Translations under genes and position numbers: made by a program
Notes under the pieces: model-generated
What the model saw: the letters and a program-made list of their open reading frames with translations, nothing else
The model's database searches: none
Told to the model about the DNA's origin: nothing
Source of the DNA: Cytidiella melzeri
Lineage: Eukaryota; Basidiomycota; Agaricomycetes; Polyporales; Irpicaceae
Direction: 5' to 3'
DNA: 46,408 nt
Assembly (NCBI GenBank): GCA_022592445.1
Contig: JABYQR010000340.1
Span: 1 to 46,408, forward strand
Shown here: in pieces, positions 10,270-21,793 of the stretch
Position numbering within the stretch: position 1 is the first letter of the stretch
Layout of the letters: each line of letters begins with the position of its first letter

Positions 10270-11151
10270 ATGGCCAGCCGACTCCCTGAAGAAACCCTGC
10301 ACGAAATTCTGAAGCACAGTTTCTTCATCTCTGTGCTGGATGCATTCGTGATAATACGCGACAGATCCGTCTCGCGCTACCAGCGAAGAGCAAAACCAAC
10401 CAAACTACTCTTGGTCTGTAAGCGATGGCTCAGAGTCGCGACCCCACTCTTGTATGAAACCATCGAAATTGACTCTGAACACGAGATGGAGAAACTCGCA
10501 GGGACGTTGAGGACGGTCGCGACTGTCGGGTCTCTGATTCGCAATTTCCGTATCGAAGGACGCTACGGGCGACATTTACATGTCGTCGTGGAACACGCAC
10601 CCAACATCGCTGTATTGTCGGTGCAGACGAACTCTCTATCTAGGTTTTCAGACACGGGCCTTTTACATGCCTTGCCTTGTTTCAATCCCACAATGGTGTA
10701 CTTGCATGACTCCAGCCTACAGAAGAACAGCGAGAGCGAAGCCAATGCTCGTGCAATAACGACAGCTGTGCGTTCGTGGAAGTAACTGGTAAGTCGAGCC
10801 TTATGCAAACATTCTCTGGTATATCGCTACATACAACACGGCCCATTTCTGTAGAAGCGAGCCACATTTATTGGCAGGGCGTGGATAGATGCTCTGGCAG
10901 ATGTATTCACCGCTCTCAGAGAGGCACCTGTCCTTTCGGAACTAGGCTTCAGCGAGCACGACCTTGCGTATCCGCTCCTCGCACCGAGCTTTCATCGCTT
11001 TGTGCGTGAAGCTGAGATTCGTGCGATTAGATGTTATTTGTACGATGGGTGGGTCGAAGGGTTCTTGGAGAAGGACGAGATTCCACAGGACGTGAAGAAG
11101 CTTGTCATTTACGAAGAAACCGGAAATACTCTTGAAGGTTGCTTGGAATAG
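10270..11151 (+). pseudogene. F-box-like protein, copy A, with nonsense codon at the exon junction
   Basis: Exon 1 (10270-10788) starts MASRLPEETLHEIL and has the F-box-like pattern of a leucine-rich N-terminus followed by KLLLVCKRWLRVATPLLYETIEI. Exon 2 (10855-11151) is fully open and matches exon 2 of copy C (WIDALADVFTAL, LSELGFSEHDL, RFVREAEIRAIRCY). Two codons before the splice donor the frame reads TGG AAG TAA CTG, where copy C has TGG AAG TCT TTG. The intact exon 2 is therefore out of reach, and a protein of 171 instead of about 270 residues is predicted. F-box proteins link substrates to SCF ubiquitin ligases. It could still make a short protein, or be a very recent pseudogene. Confidence 0.65.
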
Positions 11152-11634
11152 TGAGTGTCCTGTTCTGCATTCAATATGATTTGCTGCAACTAAGATCTCT
11201 TGTGGGAACAACGAAGCATTCGTCAGAGGAATGTGTAATTGCGCTCGAATGCCATGAGCAAGGCCCACTCGTCATTGTCTATCATAACCAATGCTTTTTC
11301 TTTGTACCATCCATCGCTTTAGCACGGATTATACGTATACAACAGCTCGTTCCAGCAATGCATATTCTATAGCTGTGTAGACTTGCAAGTCAGCTCTTGA
11401 GCACTCGCTGAAACTTAATGGCAACGCCGTCCGCTTAGCGTGTCGCTCCTTTTCCGCCGTATTCAGTTGCTGGTCTGTACTACTCGCAGCTTGAAGCTTG
11501 TAAGATATTTGCAGGCTCAATTGACCGAAGATGAATTGATGCAGTTGCAGCCAGGCCGGCTGGCCCATGAGAGATATTAGCCGAGGCCAATGATGTCGAG
11601 TACAGCATAGAATACTCACAATCCTCGACGCGTC
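11152..11634. repeat. Region between F-box copies A and B, with flank homologous to 3' DNA of copy C
   Basis: No gene. The first 120 bp after copy A resemble, in inverted orientation, sequence at about 12680-12790 beyond copy C: CTGCA(T/C)T, GATTTGCTGCAACTAA and ATTGCGCTCGAATG have diverged counterparts on the minus strand. The duplications that made this family therefore carried 3' flank along. The remaining sequence is unremarkable. Confidence 0.45.
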
Positions 11635-12510
11635 TCAAGGGTGCTCTCTAGAGTCTATCTCTTCGTAAAGGACGAGGTCCTGCACATCCTGCTGAATGTA
11701 TTTGGCCTTCATGTACCTCTCGACACGCCCATCGTGCATATAACATTCAATCGTACAGATCTCAGCCTCACGCACAACGCTATGAAGCCTCGCTTCATGG
11801 AGCGCATACACAACGTCGATTTCGCTGAAGCCAAGTTCCGAAGGGACAACTTTCTCTTGGAGGGCGGTGGATAGTCTTTCCAGACCAAGTCTCCGCGCAG
11901 AGCCAGTGAGTGTGACTAGCTCCTACAGGAAGTGGCGGCCGCGTGCTGTATGTAGCATTGTACCAGAGGATGGTTGCGCGATGCTTGACTTGCAGAAATT
12001 TTTCACGCGACCACAGCATTCGTTATTGCACGAGCATTGGCTTGGCTCTTCAGGTTCTTGCATAGAACGCTATCGGCATGTAGGTACACCTTCTTAGGGT
12101 TGAAACAAGGCAAGGCAGGTAAGAAGCCGGAGGTTGGAGGCCTTGATAAACAGTCCGCCTGCAACGATAACACAGCCACGTTGGGGGCGTGCTTCGCGAC
12201 GACAGGTAAATGTCGCCCGTGACCTCCTTCGAGACGAGACGGAGGTTGCGAATCATAGGTCCAAGATTCGGGGTTCGCCTTCAACGTCCTGGAAAGGTTC
12301 GCCATCTCGTCTTCTGCATCAATTTCTATGATTTCATACATAAGTGGCGTCGCGATTCTGAGCCATCGTTTGCAGACCAAGAGTAGCTTGATTGGTTTGG
12401 CTCTTCGCTCGTGGCGCAAGAGGCATTTGCTGCGTATTGTTGTCACGAATGCATCCAGCACAGAGATGAAAAAGCTGTATTTGAGACTCTTTAGGGAGCT
12501 GGGTGGCCAG
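11635..12510 (-). pseudogene. F-box-like protein, copy B (pseudogene)
   Basis: It aligns with copies A and C on the minus strand, but the start codon is CTG instead of ATG (at 12510). About 15 bases are deleted in the F-box itself, and several frameshifts follow. Recognisable pieces are KLLLVCKRWLRIATPLMYEIIEID, KHAPNVAVLSLQ and LPCFNPKKVYLH in exon 1 and SELGFSEIDVVYALHEARLH in exon 2, which ends at TGA 11637-11635. The exon 1/intron boundary is also altered. It is non-functional as an F-box protein. Confidence 0.8.
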
Positions 12511-12792
12511 TAAGAACGGAGTTGTGAGAAGCACGGGGTGGCTCAGTTGTAAGGTCGCCAGTAAGCCGCCCGACATTTCCCACACTGCTGTACACCCATG
12601 AAACGCCGCTCGAAAGCAACCTCCATTCCAAAGGAAAGAAAAGAGGGGAAGACAATGGTCACAACATTGGGGCCTTTCTCATTACACTCGAGCGCGGTTG
12701 CGCATGCTCCTCGAGCATATTTTCCTTTGTTCCCGCAAATGACCTTTAGTTGCAGCGAATCATGCAAAGTGCAGCATAGGATACTCACACCA

Positions 12793-13657
12793 TCATCTGA
12801 GGGTAACCTCGGTGTCTTCGTAAACGAGAAGCTCCTTCACATACTGCGGAACGTCTTTCCTCTCCAAGTACCCCAGGATCCACCCATCGTTCATGTAACA
12901 TCTTATTGCACGAATCTGAGCTTCACGCACGAAGCGATGAAGGATCGGTGAGAGGAGGGGATGCCCAAGGTCATGCTCGCTGAAGCCCAGTTCGGAAAGG
13001 AGAGGTGTCTCTGTGAGAGCGGTGAAGAGCACTTCCAGAGAATCTATCCACACGCAGCCGATACAAGCGACTAACTCCTGCAAGAAGTGGCGCAAAGTGA
13101 CCATCTACCAGAGAGAATATGCAGAAGGCTCGACTCACCAAAGACTTCCACATGCGCAAAGCTTTCGTTATTGCACGCGCGTTAACTTGGCTCTTCTTGG
13201 TTTTCTGTCGGCTGTAGTCATGCAAGTACACCTTCGTAGGGTTAAAACAAGGCAAGGCACGTAGGAGACCGTTGTTTGGAAGCGTGGGTAGATTGTTCGT
13301 CTGCAGCGATAACACACCTATGTTGGGTGCGTGCTTTACGACAACAGGCAAAAGTCGCCCATAACCTCCTTCGAGACGGAGGTTGTGGACCATACGTCCA
13401 AGAGTCGGATTCGCCTGCAACGTCCTTGCAAAGTCCGCCAACTCGTCTTCTGAGTCAATCTCGACGGTTTCATACAACAGAGGGGTCGCGACTCTAAGCC
13501 ATCGCCGACAGACCAAGAGCAATTGGGTTGGCTTGGTTGTCCGCGAGTACCACGAGAAGCGTCTGTCGCGTTTTATCGCAAACGCACTGAGCACAGGGAT
13601 GAAGAAACTATGCTGAAGAATCTCGTGTAGAGTTTCATCTGGGAGTTGGCTGGCCAT
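12793..13657 (-). CDS. F-box-like protein, copy C (intact member)
   Basis: Exons 13657-13139 and 13077-12793 encode about 267 residues. The start ATG 13657 is chosen because it matches copy A. An in-frame ATG at 13801 would add 48 residues not shared with A. Residues 4-60 form the F-box-like segment (LPDETLHEILQHSF, LLLVCRRWLRVATPLLYETVEI). The rest resembles the short, weakly conserved repeats of basidiomycete F-box proteins, with KHAPNIGVLSLQTNNL and ALPCFNPTKVYLHD. Its probable role is substrate adaptor of an SCF ubiquitin ligase, target unknown. It points toward pseudogene B in the same orientation and opposite to copy A. Confidence 0.72.
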
Positions 13658-14156
13658 AAAGAACTCGTTCGGAGGAGCGTGGATTGGGTGAAGCCGCCTG
13701 ACCGATACTTTCCCACGCTGCATCCTGGCGATGAACGTCCATGTCGGACCCCAGCTCAAGGACATGGCGCAAGACGGTTCGTGTTCATATTCGTGTAGCA
13801 TTCCTTTTATCTGACTGAAAATGTTGTAGCTCAGTAGATGTACCTAGTTGATATGAAGTGAGGTATACGATAACATTGCGTTCAAGAGGGCATATCAATG
13901 AGCTCTTGAAGCATACGTGACTGCCTCGTGGAGGGCCATAACAGTGCGTTTGTCGTCTGTACTTACACCGACGGTGTCACGTTGCATGGTAGACTGACTT
14001 GGTCTTATCTCACAGAACTTCGTCTGAGCATGTGCGGTATCTATGAGGCCTTCTCTTTCTGACGGGAATTGTCGAGTTTTTGGTTCCACATGGGTGTTCG
14101 GAATATAAGGTATAGAACAGCTGTACGCAAAGGACCGTGACCAGCTGGTATCCAAA
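13658..14156. other. Intergenic, divergent promoters of F-box copy C and hexosaminidase 1
   Basis: Both flanking genes start here. No repeat and no coding potential beyond the alternative upstream ATG of copy C are recognised. A stretch of mixed composition at about 14090-14156 leads into the hexosaminidase start. Confidence 0.4.
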
Positions 14157-16575
14157 ATGCTGTCCTCTCGCCCACCGCACTCTTTTCTCGCTCTGCTGTA
14201 TGTGGTGACATGCATGCAGAGTGTATTATGCCTGTGGCCTATACCTCGCTCGCTGCAGACCGGGTCTACTCCTCTCACTCTAAGCGGCTCATTCTCCATT
14301 GACATACAAGTGCCAAATGCCCCAGGTGATCTCCAAGAAGCAGCTGCACGCACGCACTCGTACTTGAAGACCGATCAGCTAGGACGTTTGGCAGTTGGTC
14401 GTGGCGCGTCGGATGCCGCAGTCTTGCATGGAGCAAAGCAGCTGAACTCTTTGCACCTCACCTTGGCTGGTAGTGTGAGTAAAGTGCAAAGCATCTCGTC
14501 TGAGGCAATTCTTCCTCTCGGCTCGCGCAGTGAAGAATACATGTTGTCAATTCCTTCAACCGGAGGTACTGCTACGCTATCCGCAAACTCTACTTTGGGA
14601 TTGTTTCGCGGGCTCACGACGTTCGAACAACTCTGGTATACCACCGGGGAAACTATCTATACACTGGAGGCTCCAATTCACATTGTCGATTCTCCTGCAT
14701 TCGTAAGCTCTCATTTGTGGTTTAGATCAGTGCAAACCCTTAGAAACGTTTGCTAGCCATATAGGGGGCTGATGCTAGACACTGCCCGCAACTTGTGAGT
14801 GGCATGCTCGCATTGACAAAAAATGTACCAACGCGCCTCCTTAGCTTCCCCGTCTCAGACATCAAGCGCACCCTGGATGCCATGAGTTGGACCAAGGTAC
14901 GATTCAGTTTAATTCCGCCCTCTACTACAATATCTCATATTATCTGTAGATAAACCAGTTCCACTGGCACATTACCGATAGCCAGAGCTTTCCTCTCGAG
15001 ATTCCAGGATTCACAGAAATTGCCGAAAAAGGCGCATACTCTTCCTCATCGGTGTTCAGCCCTAGTGACGTTTCGGACATCGTCTCGTACGCTGGTGCAG
15101 TAAGTCAGCCACTTCTCGTAACCATTGAACTCGTCATGCGAGCTGATAATTCTCGAAGCGCGGCATAGATGTTGTGGTGGTAAGCAAAATATCGTTCTTG
15201 CGAGTCTTTCCACCAGTGACAATTAGTGTCTACCAGGAAATTGATACGCCAGGTCATACAGCGATCATCTACGAATCGCACCCAGAACACGTAGCTTGTT
15301 TCGATGCTTCTCCTTGGGCGACGTACGCCAACGGTCAGTTCCCTTCGAAACTTCACTACTTCAAACACCCCAAATTCTCATATGCTGTGCAATCATCAGA
15401 ACCGATGGCCGGCCAGCTTCGGTTCGCCTCACCGGCTACAACGAACTTCACCACCAGTTTTCTGGAGGCTACGGCAAAGATGTTCCCATCGTCGCTGTTC
15501 AGCACGGGCGGCGACGAGGTCAACGTGCCGTGCTACGATCAAGACGAGGAGACGCAGCAGATTTTGAACTCGACTGGACAATCGCTGCTTGAGGCACTTC
15601 AGACCTTTGTCGATACCGCGCACGGCGGACTGAAGAAGCTTGGAAAAACGCCAGTGGTCTGGGAAGGTATGATTGCTGCCGTTCATTACCGGATGTACTA
15701 CTCAGATGGTTCAACTGAACTCGTCTCGATCGGCGCAGATTTAATTTTGGATCACAACGTTACCGTCGCGAATGATACTGTGGTCATGTAAGCCGGTACA
15801 CTTTTATCGCTCCGGTCATGTTCGTTGAGTTGGGAGTGTAACAGGGTTTGGTCTTCATCTGAGGCCGCAGTGGGAGTTGCTGCACTGAACCTCCACATGG
15901 TCCATGGTCCTTCGGATTACTTCTACCTGGTACGTCGGAACATCTACTGTCTTTCGAATCGGAGCTGATATTTGAGATGCTCTCCAGGACTGTGGTGCTG
16001 GAGAGTGGATCGGGGCTGATCCAGACGGGTTAGTAGCCATTGTCCATCCTATTTGTCTCAAATCTAATTCACAACGCGTTCAAACCCACAGCAACAGCTG
16101 GTGCGACCCGTTCAAAACCTGGCAAAGAGTCAGTGAACAGTAATTATCCTCTTTTCATTCGAGTCGACAACTGACTTCCTACGTAGTCATACACCTTTGA
16201 CCCGTTCCTCGATCTAACGGCCTCTCAGCAGCATCTCGTCTTGGGTGGTAAGTTTCCTCACGCTCTCAATCCATGATCCATTCAAACACAACTGGTATTC
16301 TTTTTTCCCCTGGATTCGTAGGTGAGCAGCTGCTCTGGACAGAACAGTCCGGACCTCAAAACCTCGATTCGATCGTCTGGCCCCGAGCCGCTTCCTCAGC
16401 CGAAGTCTTCTGGACAGGCGCGACGCTTCCTGACGGCTCGCCGCGGAACGTGTCTTCAGCTCTTCCTCGCCTACACGACCTTCGGTTCAGGATGGTTCAG
16501 AGAGGGATCAACGCGATACCGTTGCAGCCGTTGTGGTGCGCGCTGAGACCAGGGGCGTGTGACCTCACTGCGTAG
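14157..16575 (+). CDS. Secreted beta-N-acetylhexosaminidase (GH20), copy 1
   Basis: Thirteen exons, all phase-consistent: 14157-14702, 14757-14794, 14845-14896, 14950-15099, 15159-15179, 15237-15333, 15400-15666, 15739-15787, 15845-15929, 15988-16028, 16092-16128, 16187-16247 and 16322-16575 (about 565 residues). The N-terminus is a signal peptide (FLALLYVVTC). The GH20 catalytic pair is D340-E341 in LFSTGGDEV. Other family marks are NQFHWHITDSQSFPLE, EIDTPGHTA, PVVWE, SGPQNLDSIVWPRAASSAE and the C-terminal CALRPGACDL. It removes terminal GlcNAc/GalNAc, typically from chitin oligomers, by substrate-assisted catalysis outside the cell. Exon 5 is only 21 nt. Two introns (before EIDTPGH and inside TWQ/SYTF) are absent from copy 2. 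Confidence 0.88.
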
Positions 16576-16788
16576 ATGTATCGCTTTACACCCCCGGGCA
16601 TGTTGCGTTTGATATGTACATCAGATATGAAAATCGTATTTTTTCTTGACGAATATGCTTACGACAAGTCCTCATCATCATGGTAATAACGAGTGACGAC
16701 CTACGGAAGCAATCGATACTACTGAAAGATAAGAAAAAAAGAAGAAGAATGTCCGTTTACCATCACAAGTAGAGCACGTTCGAGATCG

Positions 16789-19073
16789 TCAAGCAGTCAA
16801 ATCACAAGCTCCAGGCCGGATCGCACACCACTCGGGCTGAAGACTGATAGTGTCGACGCCGCGTTGTCGCATGCGGTAGGACATCTCGTGCAGTCGGGGG
16901 AGCGCTGTGTCGAGGTCAGCAGAGGCGTTCCCAGAGGGTGCGGACCACCAGAGCTCGGCGGACGACGAAGCGCGGGGCCAGACGATGGGGTCGAGGTTCT
17001 GGGGGCCGGATTGTTCAGTCCAGAGTAGGTGTTGACCTGCGTGTTCATGAACGAACGAACAAACGAACGAGCACAGGATTGTGATAAATTGTAGTAAGAG
17101 CGGTGATGGGAGAGAACAACGTACCGCCCATGACGAGCTTGGCTTCGTCTGCAGTCAGGTTCGCGGTAGGGTCGAAGGAGTAGCTGTGTTGCCAAGTCTT
17201 GAAAGGGTCGCACCAGGAGTTCCTGGACACGAAATGTCAGTGTTTCGGTTGCACGTTTTGTTCAACAAGATCATGATCATACCCGTCAGGATTCTCGCCG
17301 ACCCAGCCTCCACCTCCGCAATCCTAAAATGGTTGATCAGTATTAGTATCTGCAAAGGACTGAAGGATAAGACATTGAGCGTACGAGATAAAAATAGTCC
17401 GAGGCAGCGTGGATGAGTTTGAACCCTTTCTCAGCCACGGCTTTGACATCGTCAGAGGATATCCAAACTCTGTCTCGGCAAGATTAGCTTTCAAATGTCC
17501 TGCGGTGGATGGACGAAGAACACTCACAGGACCAACGTGTTGTTACTCAGAGTAACGTTGTGAGCGAGAACCATCTCTGTGATTGAGCCTCTCAGTTAAA
17601 ACGAGTGAAACGTTGACATCATTCCAACTGACCTTCCCATACAACAGGTGTCTTCCCTTCAGCTATAAGCGCCTTATGGGTCGCCTGTGTGAACGTGTCC
17701 AAAGCCTGCTCGAATGTCTTGCCCGTAGCATTCAGGGCCTGTTGTGTCTCGACATCCTGAGCGTAACAGTTCGCGTTAATCTCGTCTCCTCCTGTGCTGA
17801 ACAGAGTAGACGGGAACATTTTGGAGACGGCGGTCAGCAGCCCAGCAGTGTACGCGATAGTGGCGTTGGACGCAAGACGAAGTTGGCCGGCAGGTGGTTC
17901 TAATAAGTAGGCAGACCGAATTAGCAAGGTCGGCTGTTTATTCGACCGAGATTTAAGAGACTTGCCATTCGCAAAGGAAGCCCATGGTGTAGCTTCGGCG
18001 CAGGCGATGTGCTCAGGATGAGCCTGGGAAATCACAGCGGTGTGACCAGGCGTGTCAATTTCAACCATAACGTCTATACCGCGCTGTTCCAAGTATCAAT
18101 ATGATCCCATCCTGTTTTTATTAAAGCAGTAGAACTCACTGCGCCTGCGTATGACACAACGTCGGCAACATCTTGGGGAGAGTAAACCGACTGAGAATCG
18201 TAGGCGCCTTTGGCTGCAAGGTCAGTGTATCCAGGGACTTGCAACGGGAAGCTCTGGCTATCCACGATATGCCAGTGGAACTGGTTCATCTGGAGGGAAG
18301 TAAAAGTCAAAATCTATTTGATTTTCACGCTGATATGTTGTGACCTTGTTCCAGCTCATCGCATCCAGCGTGTGCTTCACGGCATCGACTGGAAAGCTGC
18401 GGATGATGAGAAAATCGGCAGTGAATTGGAAGGTATTACTCACAAGTTTCTAGAAGTGTCGAGTAAAAGCCCGCGCCATGGCTGAAACAGGCCGATTAAA
18501 ATGTGGAAAGCATGGACTCTCGATTTGCAAGCTCACGTATGCGGGAGAATCCTCGATATGAATTGGTGCGTTCAAAAGGTAGGTGGTACCGCCGGTCTCG
18601 TAGAACAGCTGGGTGAACGTAGTCAAGCCACGGAAGAGACCAAGGGTAGAGTTCGCCGTGATCGTTGCGCCGGTCCCGTCACTCGGAACTGTCAACGTGT
18701 ACGCCTCGTCACGGGCTTCAGGAGCCTTTTGTGATTCTGACGTTATTGAGTTGGCGATCGCTCCTTTGCCGAGAGACAGGGTGAGCTTGGAGAGCGTATG
18801 GGCCTTTTGGACCACAGCTGCGTCACCAGAGCCACGACCGACTACGAGTCGCTGCAGCTTGTCAGTTTGGATGAGTGTCTTTGCATCCTGAACTGCTTGT
18901 TGAAGATCTGTAGGCGCGTTGTGTATACTAGAGGCGGAAATGTCAAAGCCACTTGACAAGCGGAGAGGTGTGGTCCCAGTTTGGAGGCTTCGTGGTTGAG
19001 GCCATAGAGCATCCACAGGGGCGAAGACGGTGAGGAGGGTGGCAAATACGACGAGGGTGGACTTGGGAAACAT
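16789..19073 (-). CDS. Secreted beta-N-acetylhexosaminidase (GH20), copy 2
   Basis: Eleven minus-strand exons: 19073-18537, 18481-18444, 18396-18345, 18289-18140, 18083-17966, 17899-17633, 17576-17528, 17469-17385, 17323-17283, 17222-17125 and 17036-16789 (about 560 residues). It has a signal peptide (TLVVFATLLTVFAPVDA) and the catalytic pair D337-E338 in LFSTGGDEI. Other marks are EIDTPGHTA, GNSWCDPFKTWQHSY and SGPQNLDPIVWPRASSSAE. It lies tail to tail with copy 1, with 213 bp between stops, which suggests inverted duplication. The intron at 17965-17900 needs a GC donor. It probably shares the chitin-oligomer or glycan substrates of copy 1. Confidence 0.88.
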
Positions 19074-19827
19074 GGCTGCCAGATGGACGTCGAACCTGGG
19101 GAGCTGGCCGTCGAAGACGTCGACTCAAGGGGCCATGCCGTGCATCTCTTTCGAAATATATAGAGTGATCAATGCACGGCAATCTGGAGAGAAGTGCAGA
19201 AGCGAGAAGCGACCCACATGCTGATGGCTGGTGGGACACTCACCGAACAGTGCAGCTGACGATAAGGTGCTGATCGTCCACCAATCGCCGCATACCTCGT
19301 GACTATAGGTAGCGCTTAAACGTCCAACTTGCCTGACTGGCCGCAGAACAGCTCGGTGGATTGTTGTTTTCACTGCACCCGCTGGCCACAAATGCCAGAG
19401 GACCGCATGCGAGAACTTAGATACAACCACACGTTGGCCCTCTTCGACTTTATCGTTAGAAGACTTGACAGCGAAATCGAGACCGAGGCAGCGCTCACCG
19501 TCGATTACCAACCCACGTGTTCCAGAGTTTACAGACAGCGACCTTCGAGGAGATGCCCCATCGGACACGGAGGTCAGTGACCGAACAGTTGAAATGAACT
19601 GACCAAAGATAACACCTGCACTTCACAGCTGCGCCGGAGTAGGTGTGCCCAAAACGTTCCAACAGAGTGATCATAGACTGCCTTCGACAAAAGCAAGAAA
19701 CTGCAAGTACGTGAACAAAGAGGGTAACGACAACTTGGAAATGGACGATCCCGCCATCCAGTCCCGGTGTGGCCGGCGGTGAATTTTCGCACAGTACAAA
19801 CCAAAAACCTTCTACTTGTCAAACTGA
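19074..19827. other. Promoter of hexosaminidase 2 and 3' flank of the ENTH gene
   Basis: Both neighbours are on the minus strand. An open minus-strand stretch at 19125-19568 (about 147 codons, no ATG at its head) has weakly protein-like composition (LGLDFAVKSS, VVVSKFSHAVLWHLWPAG). It matches no family I know and is left unannotated. A TATATA-like run at about 19157-19163 could be the TATA box of hexosaminidase 2. Confidence 0.4.
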
Positions 19828-21793
19828 CTAGAACAGGAGGTCGTCGAGTCCGTTACCAGAAGACGCGGCCTGGTTTGTCGACGAGCTTACGGTACCAAAC
19901 GCGCCGGACCCCAGGACGGGTTTCGACTGCTTGCTTGAGCCCCATATTCCAGCTTGAGCCTTCTCTTTCTGTAGGTCCTGAATGGACTTTGCCGGAGTGC
20001 TCTGACCTTGTGGCTTGCTAGAGGCTGAGGAACCGAGTGACATCGACCACAGGTCTTCGAAGTTGCCACTTGCTGCAGGTTTGCTGGCGGGGGCCTTGGC
20101 GGCAGATCCGCCGACGCTCAAAGTCGTATTCATGCGCGATGCGGTGGGAGCAGGGGTCATAGTAGAGGACGAAAAGGCAGGCGTCATCATAGAAGACGAA
20201 AATGCTGGTGGTCGAGAGGCTGTTAGCGGAGGTGAAGTCGTAGTGGAGCCAAGCATGCTGAATAGGTTCGCGCCCGATTGCTGTACTTGCTGAGGGACAG
20301 TAGGCTGCGAATTAGGCTTCACTGCTGCCAAGGGAGTCCCAAGCCCTGGAACGACGACAGGAGCAGCAGATGAGAGGGGCGCAGCCTGGAATTCAGCAAA
20401 TTCGTCGTCTGCTAGGGCAAGCGTCAACGGCACGCTAAAGAACGAAAGCAAAATTGCTTACCATCTCCCAGTATGGACGCGTGCGCAGGTGCAGCAGGCG
20501 GCGCCGCAACGGGTGCTGAGAAATCGTCGTCGTCGAGGCCTAATAGATCGGGGATTGGTTCAGGAGCTTTGGGTGGAGGCGCAACTGCGGTCGGTGCTGT
20601 GGAAGATCGTTGAGGTGCACGAGAAGCTGGCCCTCCAGAAGACACTGAGTTTGAGCGACGGACACCAACATCATCATCCCCTGCGTCGTACTCGTCGAAT
20701 GTCTTCCTAGCTGCCGAATCTCTGAAACCGCCGCCTCCGCTAGCATAGTCACCATAATCTAGTCACGGTCAATCATCTTGATGACTGCTACGGAGTAGTG
20801 AAACGCACCTCTGCCACTGTAATCTCCGCCATAACTTCCACTACCGCCTCCACCATAGCTTCCACTTCCACCGCCACCATAACTGCTACTTCCACCAAGG
20901 CTGTCGCTACCAAACCCACCATATCGACTTCCTCCAGAGCTGAAACTGAGTGCATCATTTCCCGTGCCGATATATTTGCTTTTGTTCTGTTTGGCTTTAC
21001 GTCTTTCGGAGCGTATCTTTTCAACATCTCCTAGCAGCTCCACAAGTTCCTTTGACCGATTGCGAACTGCTGATCATCAGACGCGATGTACATTCGAAAG
21101 TGAGCTTCTGCGCACCGTTGAGACCCTGATCTTTGCCCTTTTCGTCTATATAGTAGAAATTGCGGAGCATTTTTATAGTGGCAACGTGTGAACGGGCGTC
21201 GTCCACTACGCGCTCGCTGCCGTTCTTCACAAGGTACTCTAGCAATTGGAGTGCCTGCAATGTTTGTTAGAGCATGCAGACATTGACATTTGGCTATGCT
21301 TGCCTTGTAAATTTGACGCCATTGCTTGGCTTCTTTCTCCATGAACCTTGCGTATATGCATGGCATAATCTCGTTAAAGTTTTGACTGACAGCGGTCATG
21401 AGCGTCGGCCGACAACGAAGGAAGTGGCCGCTCACAAATTGAATGTCCTTGGATAGAAAAGTATTGGGTAATGAAACGAAGCTAAAGGAGGGATTGGCAG
21501 GCGTACCCTTGTGCTATCTCCTGCATTAGCGTCGAACTCGCACCCCTGGTGACCAGAATGAACTCAGGTTTTATTCATTAGATTGAGAGCCACGGACCAA
21601 GGTTCGTCATTAGTGGCATCGCGGACCTTTGCTTCCATCTCGCTGACATTGAGCACTACGTTCTTGGCCTGATACACCGTCAATACGCAGCGAGATTGAC
21701 CGTGTATATACACGTTACCTGGTTGTACATGCTCTTGATGTCGTACATGGTAATCTGCGAGAGCGTATTGCTGAGGGATTCTAAGCGGTCCAT
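19828..21793 (-). CDS. ENT3: ENTH-domain clathrin adaptor (Ent3/epsinR-like)
   Basis: Nine exons: 21793-21719, 21668-21598, 21545-21507, 21447-21436, 21385-21304, 21254-21116, 21066-20809, 20758-20462 and 20411-19828 (about 518 residues). Residues 1-155 are the ENTH domain (AKNVVLNVSEMEAKVRDATN, EIMPCIYARFMEKEA, YKALQLLEYLVKNGSERVVDD), which binds phosphoinositides and SNAREs. Then comes a Gly/Ser/Tyr-rich linker. The disordered tail has acidic DLLGLDDDDF, DDEFAEF (an ear-domain or clathrin-type motif) and a final LDDLLF. It should act in TGN-endosome clathrin transport. Exon 4 is only 12 nt but supplies TFN of the conserved QGTFNFQNF. The intron after exon 5 uses a GC donor. Ent5 or an epsin is less likely because no UIM repeats are seen. 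Confidence 0.88.

Noticed and set aside
13658..13801. Longer start for F-box copy C at ATG 13801
   Set aside because: The extra 48 residues have no counterpart in copies A and B, whose starts align with 13657.
16797..17213. Minus-strand ORF of 138 codons at the end of hexosaminidase 2
   Set aside because: It is an alternate frame. The GH20 frame through the same bases gives the conserved IVWPRA and ACDL motifs and stops at 16789.
19125..19568. Open minus-strand stretch of about 147 codons upstream of hexosaminidase 2
   Set aside because: No ATG at its head, no recognised domain, and it overlaps the expected promoter of hexosaminidase 2.
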